Shown: positions 25,101 through 37,100 of the stretch, piece by piece | Numbering within the stretch: position 1 is the stretch's first letter | Layout of the letters: each line of letters begins with the position of its first letter | Assembly: GCF_963855985.1 (NCBI RefSeq) | Contig: NC_087092.1 | Span: 8,432,001-8,496,000 of the forward strand | Origin: Ostrinia nubilalis | Lineage: Eukaryota; Arthropoda; Insecta; Lepidoptera; Crambidae | Direction of reading: 5' to 3' | Length of the DNA: 64,000 nt | Made by a program: the position numbers and the translations under genes | The notes under the pieces: model-generated | What the model saw: only the letters and a program-made list of their open reading frames with translations | The model's database searches: none | Told to the model about the DNA's origin: nothing

Positions 25101-28100
25101 TTGCTCAAGCGCAAGGCTGAAACCGCTCGCAACTATACCTTGGAGGATTCCTCCATCTTGTCTGCTCCGGGGACACGCCGCCGTGCGCGGAGCCCTAGCA
25201 GCCCTGATACCCGCCCTGTCAGTGAGTACCTTGGAGGAGTCCTCCATCTTGTCTGCTCCAGGGACACGCCGCCGTGCGCGGAGCCCTAGCAGCCCTGCTA
25301 CTAGGGTTTGCTCCCGGGAAATCCCGGTACTCATTTTTCCCGGGAATTCCCGATAATCTAATCCTTTATCTAGTTCCGGTACTGACGATGCAATTCCCGG
25401 GACTTTCGGTACTTTCGGGACTTCAATAATTTATTTTTAATAAAAATTTTTTGACTAGATGCCATCATCTTTTTACGTACACACCACAGTAGATAAATCA
25501 AACAGTACGGAAGCTTCATACAAACGCTCGAAATCAGACTCACGCACACAGACGCACGCTTTACACGAGCTCTAAGCGAACCTCGCAGTCCATCCGTCGC
25601 GAGTGTCGCGCGCGTTGTGTTTTTAATAATAATTTTATTGCATGCGCTGTCCGCTGTATTTTTAAAAAACATGCCACGAGTGTATTGAGTAGTATACGGC
25701 TGCTTGAACTCGGCATCTTCAAAACCAGAACTTTCATTTTTTAAACTTCGTAATAATTGTGAATTGTAAAAATGATTAAATACTTATTACTTTTTAAATA
25801 AAGTGCTTACATCTGATTTTGTAATAGCTATGTGAAAGTAAGTATCCGGTATATTTATTTATGAGAATAGAATATCTTCTACCGGCCTCTAATAGTACTT
25901 AATCAATTTATTCGATTATGTATTCGATCATTATAGAACCTAATTAACGTTTTATTTTTTTGTTAACTACTTAGTCAATTAATTTATTCCATTAGGTATT
26001 TGATAATTAAAAAACCTAAATAAACATTTTAATAAATAAGTAAGTCAGAACCTTATTAATTTTATAAAGATTAAGAGTGCCAACCCTAACACTCAGTTGA
26101 AGTGTAGGTATTTAACTCGCCGAAAGGGCTAAGTTTCCGTACTGCTTTAGCTCATATATCTACTGTGTACACACTATCAACAAATGAAAAAATATTAATA
26201 ATGTTCCTAATTCATTACTATTCTTTTAAGACTGATTGTTTTATCTGATTGTACTTAGATACTACTTATTATTTATTTCAACAGCGTGTTTTTTTATAAA
26301 CCTAATTTAGTTAATTTATGTTTTGTCCCTAAGAGTAGGCGCACACCGTTGATTTTTCGTCGGCCGATAGCTTAGTCGGGCAGTTGATCAGTATGGGCAT
26401 GTATGGGAGTGCGCACACTACGCCGATTAGATTTGGCCGATTCTTCATACAAATTAAAATAGGGCACAACTATCGGCCAACTAAATCAACGGTGTGCGCC
26501 TACTCTAGGTAACTCTTGTCGCTGCCAGTATTTGACATTGATAGAAAGTGAGAAAACATATTTTAACTAAAATAGGTTGACGATTGTTGCTTTTTATGAA
26601 TATGGCGGTTATGATTTTTAATAGGCATTTATAACTAGTTTTGTCGTGTTGTGTAACTGTTTGGACTGATTTATTATTAAGGTAACAAACCAATTGAACT
26701 GAACAGAGAAAGTTTAATATTTTTGTTAACCTATTTACATTTTTATTAAAATTACGTACAAATTAGGTAATTTGTTTTAATAAATAATAACCATTCACGT
26801 GGGTACCGAAATTCCCGAATTTCCCGGTTTTCCCGGTACTGGCTTAGACCTGGTACCGGGAATTCAGTAACACTCCTTAGTACCGGGACTTGCAACCCCT
26901 ACCTGCTACCCGCCCTGTCAGTGAGTACCTTGGAGGAGTCCTCCATCTTGTCTGCTCCAGGGACACGCCGCCGTGCGCGGAGCCCTAGCAGCCCTGCCAC
27001 CCGCCTTGTCAGCGAGTACCTTGGAGGAGTCCTCCATCTTGTCTGCTCCAGGGACACGCCGCCGTGCGCGGAGCCCTAGCAGCCCTGCCACCCGCCTTGT
27101 CAGCGAGTACCTTGGAGGAGTCCTCCATCTTGTCTGCTCCAGGGACACGCCGCCGTGCGCGGAGCCCTAGCAGCCCTGCCACCCGCCCTGTCAGTGAGTA
27201 CCTTGGAGGAGTCCTCCATCTTGTCTGCTCCAGGGACACGCCGCCGTGCGCGGAGCCCTAGCAGCCCTGCCACCCGCCCTGTCAGTGAGTACCTTGGAGG
27301 AGTCCTCCATCTTGTCTGCTCCAGGGACACGCCGCCGTGCGCGGAGCCCTAGCAGCCCTGCCACCCGCCCTGTCAGTGAGTACCTTGGAGGAGTCCTCCA
27401 TCTTGTCTGCTCCAGGGACACGCCGCCGTGCGCGGAGCCCTAGCAGCCCTGCTACCCGCCCTGTCAGTGAGTACCTTGGAGGAGTCCTCCATCTTGTCTG
27501 CTCCAGGGACACGCCGCCGTGCGCGGAGCCCTAGCAGCCCTGCTACCCGCCCTGTCAGTGAGTACCTTGGAGGAGTCCTCCATCTTGTCTGCTCCAGGGA
27601 CACGCCGCCGTGCGCGGAGCCCTAGCAGCCCTGCCACCCGCCCTGTCAGTGAGTACCTTGGAGGAGTCCTCCATCTTGTCTGCTCCAGGGACACGCCGCC
27701 GTGCGCGGAGCCCTAGCAGCCCTGCCACCCGCCCTGTCAGTGAGTACCTTGGAGGAGTCCTCCATCTTGTCTGCTCCAGGGACACGCCGCCGTGCGCGGA
27801 GCCCTAGCAGCCCTGCCACCCGCCCTGTCAGTGAGTACCTTGGAGGAGTCCTCCATCTTGTCTGCTCCAGGGACACGCCGCCGTGCGCGGAGCCCTAGCA
27901 GCCCTGCCACCCGCCCTGTCAGTGAGTACCTTGGAGGAGTCCTCCATCTTGTTGCACTCGCACACGCCGCAGATACAAGTGCCGCGGTTGGAGCACAGCG
28001 GCCCGAAGGTGGCGTTGGTGGGGCGGCAGCCGCGCTCCTGCTCCAGGGACACGCCGCCGTGCGCCGAGCACTCGCAGCCCTTTCCGAAGCGCCCGGGGTT

Positions 28101-31100
28101 GCAGAGGCAAACTCCACAAGCGGAGATGCCTTGCCCGCTGCATACGGATACGCTGTCGTCGTAGGCCTGCGAATAGAGCCATCGTTGGATACTGAAGTCC
28201 TTTTATTCCGGTATACCAGAAGCAAGTCGCGGCCGACATCGGAATCAATAAATCAACACATCTGATCCCATAATGCATGATGTTTCAAGACTTTCAAGTA
28301 TACTTACTAGGAAGCTTTCTATGATAACATTTATAATCAAACACAACAGTTTCTAACTCTTTTATTTTTACTTTAGACGAGTCATTTTTACGAAATAACC
28401 ATGACACCAACGAGGCATGGCGATGTTTGAAGTTTACATTTATGTAAAATCCTGTAGGAAGATTCTACTAATTAATCCTACCTATTAAATAAAATAATTT
28501 GAACATCATTATTACAGGCAATGCATACATCAATAATGTCGTTTTATTTGAATAGCTCGAAATTTAGTCATCACATCGGTTCGTCATTATAATGCTCCGA
28601 ATCGCACTTGCCAAGACTGATTCATTTCGATTGATGTAAGTAGGTAATATTTAGCAATGACGAAACTACAGTGAAGTTTATTCTTGTATTGTTTTTATAT
28701 GGTACCAAATAAACATTTTTTTTAATAAAGGAATATTTAATCACAAAAATATCGGTTGTAAAAACATATAGGTACTCACATGGTGTCCTTTATGCTCGCA
28801 GGGACAGTCACAGAGCATTTCCACTTCCACGTGAAGGGTCTCAGACACACCGACAGGGTAAATCTGGAATGATTGTTTCCACTTTTCGGGGTCCTTCGGG
28901 CACTCCTTCAACGTGATCTCAGCGGTGAATTCGACTACATCTCCAACCTAAAAAAACGACACTGTTTCAATTTCCTCGTATCTACCGTTAGTCATGAATT
29001 TTTTTTCGAATAGCTGTGCGATGTTAATGACAATTGACATTATTTTGATAAATAGTTTTGGTCTAATACATATTTGGGGGAGGCCTTTGTCCAGCAGTGG
29101 ACGTCATTTGGCTGAAACGACGACGACGACGACATACAGTGTGAGTCACGTTAAAGTGTACATATGAAAATAGATGAAACTAGACCTATTTTTATCGACA
29201 AAAAAGAGGTCAAAAAATTTTTGAGATTTTTTTTTAATTTTTTATAGAATTTTTTTTCTTCCAATTACTTATTGTAAAGAAAACGTAATAACTTTTAAAC
29301 TAAGCGGTATATCCTGATAAAATAAAAACAGTAATAATGCTAATTAGCAGGCGATACTAAAAAAATACATAAAATACACAAAAAAGGCCAACAAATAATA
29401 AAAAATGATACTTTTTGAAAAAAAAAACTGCTTTTAAATTCGTATTTTTTTGGTTATTTGATCAATTTCTCCAAAAAATGCCCCTATAACAGGTGGTTTT
29501 TATTACTTTGTATTATTCTCTATCGTATTATCTTTGTAAAACCAAAAATAGCATGTCTCTATCCCTATCACAACATTTGCTATGATCGTTTGAACAAAGG
29601 CCTGCCACAACATTATTCTCCGCTACAGGTAGAGACAATTTTAATTTTAACTAAAATGCTTATTTTACTTCGAAATCTTTTGTTTTTATTTGAAATCTAA
29701 CTTGTCTTTATCAAAATTACAAATCTAGAGCCATTTTCAGTTTCGTTGTTAACGAAGCGTTGTATGGCGCGCCCGGAGAGGCTTAGATCAAACGATCATT
29801 GCAAACGTTGTGATAGGGATAGAGACATGCAATTTTTGGTTTTACGAAGGTAATACGATAGAGAATAATACAAAGTAATAAAAATCACCAGTTATAGGGG
29901 CATTTTTTGGAGAAATTGATCAAATAACCAAAAAATCACGAATTTAAAAGCAGATTTTTTTCAAAAAGTATCATTTTTTATTATTTGTTGGCCTTTTTTG
30001 TGTATTTTATGTATTTTTTTAGTATCACCTGTTATTTAGCATTATTACTGTTTTTATTTTATTAGGATATACCGCTTAGTTTAAAAGATATAACGTTTTC
30101 TTTACAATAAGTAATTGGAAGAAAAAAAATTCTATAAAAAATTAAAAAAAAATCTCAAAAATTTTTGACCTCTTTTTTGTCGATAAAAATAGGTCTAGTT
30201 TCATCTTTTTTCATATGTACACTTTAACGTGACTCACACTGTATTTGTATTTGTTGTGAATAAAAACACAAATTTACTAAAGATCGGAAGTAGCAAAAAA
30301 CAAGGCATCGCAATACAGTTGACTAAACCACCAATACCACCAATAAAAAATAAGTAGAAAATTGCAATTCGAAGCTAATGGGCACGGTAATCATATAATT
30401 TGGTACCTTGAGCCCGTCACACTTGTTGGTCTGCTCCTTCTCCTTGCCGCCCTTGCACGATGAGTAATAAGATATTTGCACGGCATCGCTTGATGTATCT
30501 TTCATCTCGACTGTGGACGTAATTTTCTGCAACAAATTACGAGCATGGATGAGTTGGAATAACGGTCTCCTAGATTATAAATGATTATAGACTACCTTTG
30601 TTATTTATTCTGGTCTAGTCGTTTTACCGAATGCGTAGTATACGTCATAACAACACTAAATGTAGGACATGACTGTTGTGAATGTATACTGATTTAAAGA
30701 CATAAAAATATGTATCAGAAGTAGATATGAGTTCTCAAAAACTGAAATCTAGCAATTACTGCGATCATTGCAGGATTACACGTCGGAATCGTTTTAATCT
30801 TGAAACGACCCTCATTAGGTACGCTGCGTTTATCGCTAACGACGTAAATTGTCACCGCTTTATCACATAAGTACACAAGAGCGGTGATCATGTCAGTATA
30901 ATTCAAATATCTTCATGTTTCGCTGCATCAATGTACAGTCAAATGGACATCAACTATATTTTTGTTGCAAAATAGCGCCTAGCTAGATATTATATCTAAA
31001 TATAATAACTCAAAGCTGACTGACTGACTGACATAGTGATCTATCAATCAACGCACAGCCCAAATCACTGGACGGATCGGGCTGAAATTTGGCATGCAGG

Positions 31101-34100
31101 TAGATGTTATCACGTAGGCATCCGCTAAGAAAGTATTTTACGAAACTCCACCCCTAAGGGGGTAAAACGGGATCCACGCGTACGTAGTCGCGGGCGGCCG
31201 CTAGTCATTTATAAAGGGTGTTTTTAGCGGTATAAAACTTTACATTGCTTACACTTTTTCTAGAGATAGTCAATTTGATAGTTGGCAGTACATTTGTGGT
31301 CAAAGTTAGGAGTGGGTTCAAACAATACATATCGAAACAGCAGTCCGATGCCATCGCCATTGAGATATTGCCACTTTTAGGGTAGACTAAAATTGTACCG
31401 AGTTTACCTTTCCCCCTGGGCATATTTGCCTTCACTGATAGGGGTTTTATTGGCTACACAGGAATGCAGCGGTGGGAAAAGATCCGTGGCGATTTTAATT
31501 CTATTCATTATTCCTGTAAGTTTCACAACACTTACATTATATTGGTCTCTCACGAGCTCCACGACGTTACCCGAGTCTTCACTGAGCACACCACTACTTG
31601 AGCCCTCGATGTGTTTGCTCAGTTCCTCGTACACGCCAATTTGTTCCGTCGTCACCGCGAATATAACGTTTATTGCGTTTTGTTTCACCTGAATCACAAA
31701 TGTTTAGTAAAAATTAACAAATAGAATAACAAAAGCCTAGAAAGCAGATTTAAATAAATGATATCTTACCTTTAGATTGATCTGTGAAATACTTGGGTAA
31801 TCTTGAATGGTTGAATGCGTGTACGTATTATTTTCCATGTGACATTCTCCGTCGTTTGGTTGAACGATACCTCCAAGCTGTAACAAATCATGAACTTTAT
31901 AATAATTGTATCTAGAATTAAATCAAATATCTATAAAAGCTATTTTAGTAGGACCTATATTAACGGGTGCATCTGTACTGGATATGTTTACGTCTGTTAA
32001 ATTCCGGTATGTTCCGCCGATATCAATAACCAGCAGGAAAATTGCGATGTAAATGACGAATTGTTGTGGTTAAGCCATCGCTTATTAATGCGTATTATCA
32101 TTTTTTCCAGCATTTGATAGATAACGGAATGGTAAAAAAATATTTTTGCTAGTTTCCAGAACACAAGCATAATAATTTGCTTTGGGGCTAGATGACGCTG
32201 TCTGAAATTGTCCAATTTGAGGATGCAGCCATTCCAATATTATATTATCTTCTCAACACTGGCCCATTTATTGTCCCGAACACCGGTAGGGTTAATACTG
32301 GGACGTGTAAAAGTGTTTTTAAAAGCATGCTTGCAAAAATAAAATGAGTTTTATGAGTGTTCCGCAAAGGCTGTACCGCGGCACTCTGGTGTACCGTGAT
32401 CATTAGATAGCGTGCCTCGGAAAAACAAGGTTTTTATTTGTGGTGTACCTCCAAAAAATTTCGTTCTCCTAGATGTACCTACATTGAACACGAAAATTTA
32501 GCGGAACATTGTATTATTACCTTGCCGTCCCCAGCATAATGGAACCCGGCGTCGGTCGAGAACACCAGCAGCCTCCGGGCCTGGTCTCGCCAGCCGATCT
32601 GCTGCTTGCACACCACGGCCTGCATGATGGCGTCGAAGCCGCCCTCCGGCGCGTCCAGGTTGCCGGACACGTCTGCGTCCGCTACTGCCCTCTGGAATAG
32701 ACATCACATATTTTTATGCAGAACAATAAAGGTAAGCAGGAAGGTGCTGGATGCAGGCCGCTACCAACCGGTCATTATGAAAATCATTGGGGTAGGCCTA
32801 TGTTCAGCAGTGGACGTCCTATGGCTGAAATGATGGATGATGATAAAATGTTGCTTTATTTAAATTCCTACGCTAAAAATTTTCCATTTGTATTTAATGC
32901 CACTATGCAGTCTTAGTTTAACTTATTACGAGAAAAACTCTTTTTTGCAGTTTTCTTCTTACTAGTTGCTATTCAAGTAGCCATGAAATAAGAATAATAC
33001 AGAATACATAGGCTTGTGATATCTTTTTAGAATCTCAATTTACCAAGGAAGTTTTTAAGGTAATGAGAAAAAGTAATCACGGGTGAAAATTTTCTAAAAA
33101 TGCACAAAAACTCAAAAATCTTGAAAACAGTGATGTTCTTACTAGGGTCAAAATTAGCCGTTAGGGAGACCATGGCGAGGCCTATCGATGGTTACAGGGT
33201 TATCCATTGTTTTCGGGAAACCCTGTATAGTGTTCAGGAAAGACCGGTATACGCTGCCCGCTATTTTTATTAGGGACACATGCGAATATCAAGCTTCCCC
33301 AACTCGTTTGGCCAGCGTGGGCGGTGTAGGTCAAATTAAACAGAGTCGACTAAATGACCTGACGATGACCCTTCACAGCTGACAGTGAAATTTTCAATAA
33401 CATAGAAAGGTATACAAATAGTAAAATGTTAAGCACATAAATGCAACTCACTTTACCCCGAAACGAATATTCAGTCGGTTCGCTATTATATTAACCGAAC
33501 TCATGTAAATTAATTTATTACATGCCTTAGGTTATTCCCTACGTGAAAACAATTTTATCAATCATTTCTTATGCATGTTAATTAGAAATAGCACAAAGGA
33601 ATTCTAGAGGATGTACAAATATGTATGTATATAGAAGGAAATAACAAAATTTACTCCAAATTGATGCTGTCTTTTTGTACTTTATACAAATTAATTTTAT
33701 ATGATAAAACATAACATGCGTTCTTAACCACAAACAATTATAATTACTAAAATGTGCGCACTATAAGTACCATTCTATGTATAATATTGTTAATTTGTTA
33801 TATTATAATTATTATTATTCTGTGGTACCTACTGCGTACAAAAGTTTTCCTTCGCGAAGGTATTTAAAAAAATGTATGCTCAATGTCGTTAACAATATGG
33901 TGTAATTTAACTTGTCTCAAGAGTCGAGCACCATTTTGTTGACAAACGTCAGGGATCGGTACTGCGCCGAAGCCATAGGGCTGACTTCGGTAAAATTAAA
34001 ATGATGTGTGACGTGAGGTGCCAAACTGCGGAAAATGGCGGAGGAAATACATGAGCATGAATTATATTTTGTGTTTCTATTATTCTTCAGGCAGTTAAAA

Positions 34101-37100
34101 TACTGCACAGTATTAATTACACCACCGTTTTTACATACATAGTTTATTGTCTTTACAATGCAAATGGGTGAAGAATACACGTGCGTGCGTCAATGCTCGC
34201 TCGTGATTGTCCTGTCGATTAGATATTTCAGGAGGTGTAGTCAGTCTCGCGTGTTTTGTTTTCGATGCAAACTCGTGGAGATGAACATTTATTATTATTA
34301 TTTATTTAATATGTCATTGTCACTGACTCAGTTAAGCGCTACACCTAAATTAACTTACGTCAAAACTATCAGTATCGGTGCTAAGCGACATCTGGTTGAT
34401 GAATCCATAGGGAGCAGCGCAGCCCTCGCAAGGCGATTTCAAGCTAAAACAACACATTTACTGACTTAAAAACGACCTTATGAAATACAGAAAAGACACA
34501 TTTTAGACACCGAAAATAAATGGCTTTACTTCATTTTCACTTTTCTATGGTTTTTAAATTAGATAGAGATATCCTATATGGCTGATGTACCTGTTATAAT
34601 TATAAAATATCACCAAAATCCATCAAGTACTTTTATGTGAACAATCATGAAGATTTTTTTCCTTCTATCTTCACAACTTTTCGCATGTATGTATAATATC
34701 AGTATGGGTATATTATGATAACGTGCTAGCATCCAACTTACTTTTTAGGCACAGTTGACACATATGGCATGACGAGTTTATCCACAAAGGAACCAAAACC
34801 AATTCTGAATTTTGATGTAATATTCCTCATGGTACTGGACAGCAGAGATCCGAGGGTACTGAGCTTCTCCTTGTCGTTCTTCATGGAGCGACTGAGGTCC
34901 ATAAGGTAGTACAAGTCAACGGGATAATCTTGAGCTTGGGAGTACGAGAAAGACAGCGTCTGCATCGCATCTATGAAACAAGAAATATTATTTAGTATTG
35001 GTGTTTACCAGTCAAGTTACAGTCGATGAAGCACATGATGTCGTGCCCTGCGTGCCCAAACAACTGCACGCAAGGATATTTAATGAATGCTCCTGACAAC
35101 GCCACTCTTGTAGAAGTAATAGTAGTGTAAGAACTCTTTTGGGCTTACACTGTATAGGTTTGTTATCGACACGATATGAAGAAGTAAGTAAAGTTACCAA
35201 ATCCTCATTACAGATAAAATCATTATACTCAAAGCATAAATTAATTAGCGCATACTTATCACTATCAACATTGCAATGCAACTGGGTCAAAGCAACTAAA
35301 TTATTGCTTCATTCATTATATTTTTATTGCTGTGCATTCGATGTGATTAAAATAGATTTAAGCTTTTGATATAACTCAATGCCGTACCTTCTCGCATTAA
35401 TAAATAAGCACTATAAGCAGGTATTAACACAACACATAGTATTACAATATTTATTGAACTATAAACCCAGAACTACGCTACTATAAACTCGTAATTGAGT
35501 AGGGTCACGCTTGTGAGATGTCGTAAAGTCACGAACAAAGTTCTTAGTTTAACAATGTAGGTAAATACGTAATATAGTGTTGCTGATTAAGTAAACATAC
35601 GTTTTTTTTTTTATAAAAACATCAATATATCATCTCATGACTCATTCTATTACAGTCAATAATGAGTTCATCAAGTCAAATTCTCACATAGTCATATTTA
35701 GATTCTAATAACCTTTTAATGCAAGAAATCTATTTTTACAAGACATTCGTTGCGCGTTGTAAAAATTCATGTGCATTCGAAACTTCCTTCAAACATATTT
35801 TTGCTCGCCTATTTAAGATACGTAAGTGTTATTGTATTACTCGTATTGCATTAAATAAATAAAAAGATGACGCCCCCACTTACGCGAATTCTTTCAGCAA
35901 GAGAGTCGCAATTAGACACAGTTGATTTGTAGGTACTGAGTGACTGGGTACGGTTGTAAGTATTGTAACAGGGTACGGTTGTAACAACTTGAATGTAATT
36001 ATTTATTAATGTTCGGTAGGTGAGGGGTACAAGGGGGAGTCCATACAACCTTACTTGTCTTGTCGCTCGCACGCCCTTCCCTTTTTACCCCTTATCTACC
36101 TAGCAAGAGTCGGGTTGTTACAACCGTACCCTGTTATAAGTCATAACAGTAACCAAATTCCCCTTTATCGCGAAGACATTGATGAATTATCTTGGTAAAG
36201 CCCGGTCTGTGAGCACGTAATTATATTGCTGTCGCGACTGTGCGACGGGCGCCCGCAGTGAGTGTTCGAGTGCGACAGCAACATAATTACGCGCGAGCGA
36301 TAAGGAGGGGTAGCTTGGGGTCATTGGACAAAATTCTACGTGCTCGCAGACCAGACTATAGCAATTATTCACTCACTTTGTCTCAACTGCAGTTTGACTC
36401 GCTGTGGCCTGATTTGCACCAGGTTGTCGCCACCAGCCGCTGCTCCGAAGCCTCCGCCGCCAGCTGCGAAGCTGCCGCCTTTCATGCTGGACTCTTCGAA
36501 GGTAGACGAGCTCATGCTCATGCGGCCTTGTGCTACAAATGAAAACGCCTTTAAAGACAACAAGTAGATAAATAACTTGAAAAAATCGAACTGCCTAAGG
36601 CGGGAATTGAACCCACGACCTTTCGCTTGCCAGGCGACTGCTCTTCCAACTGAGCTACTTAGACACTGGATGAACCCGTCGAAATTTTCAAGTGTTACGG
36701 CCAGCGTTTGTTTCATCAATGTTGGGCTTGGGTATACCTACCCTTAAATTAGCAGTTTGAGATGCAACTCTTAATGCTAAAAATTTAATAACTAAGTAGA
36801 AAACAGCTTCTAAATCAGGACTTTCAGTGTTAAGTGAAGTTATTTTGACACTATTAATGAACGGCGACAACAGGGGCGTAGCTACCGCCGTATCTGCGTA
36901 TCAATTATACGGGGCCCCCGGCCCTACGGGGTACCAAGGTGCGTAAGCAAAAATTAGTAAAAACTTCCCATTAAATTTCAGAAATGAGAAAAGTAAAAAA
37001 AGCAAAGGACAATGTTCATTTCTGGCCTGGCGTGGACAAGCTGCTAATGAAAATATGAATTTGCCAAAAATTTTTAATTAATTTTTAAAGTATTCACTTA

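Larger units (their letters stand above)
25302..26901. mobile_element. hAT-like element inserted in the mys array
   Basis: The ends are TAGGGTTTGC and, inverted, TAGGGGTTGC. The flanking 8-bp direct repeat CCTGCTAC is perfect (25294-25301, 26902-26909). Both subterminal regions are crowded with CCCGGGAATTCCCG-like palindromes. It contains a nested THAP-bearing element (25485-26167) and a Harbinger-like MITE (26333-26505). The ends resemble the element at 249-1109. No transposase is recognised. Confidence 0.9.

Noticed and set aside
25370..25672. Conserved 100-codon minus-strand frame, also at 50984-51184
   Set aside because: It is conserved only because both are copies of the THAP-bearing element, and it lies antisense to that element's presumed leader.
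25136..27950. CRISPR-like regular repeats
   Set aside because: Units are contiguous without unique spacers, lie in a eukaryotic gene, and derive from an exon-intron junction.
26918..28265. Many overlapping 65-76 codon (and 157/162 codon) frames on both strands
   Set aside because: They are shadows of the 91-bp repeat and repeat at exactly 91-bp steps; the 28 kb ones overlap mys exon 10.
32340..32470. hAT-like MITE suggested by GTGTTCCGCAAAGGCTG and GGTGTACC phrases
   Set aside because: No clear inverted ends or flanking duplication could be placed.
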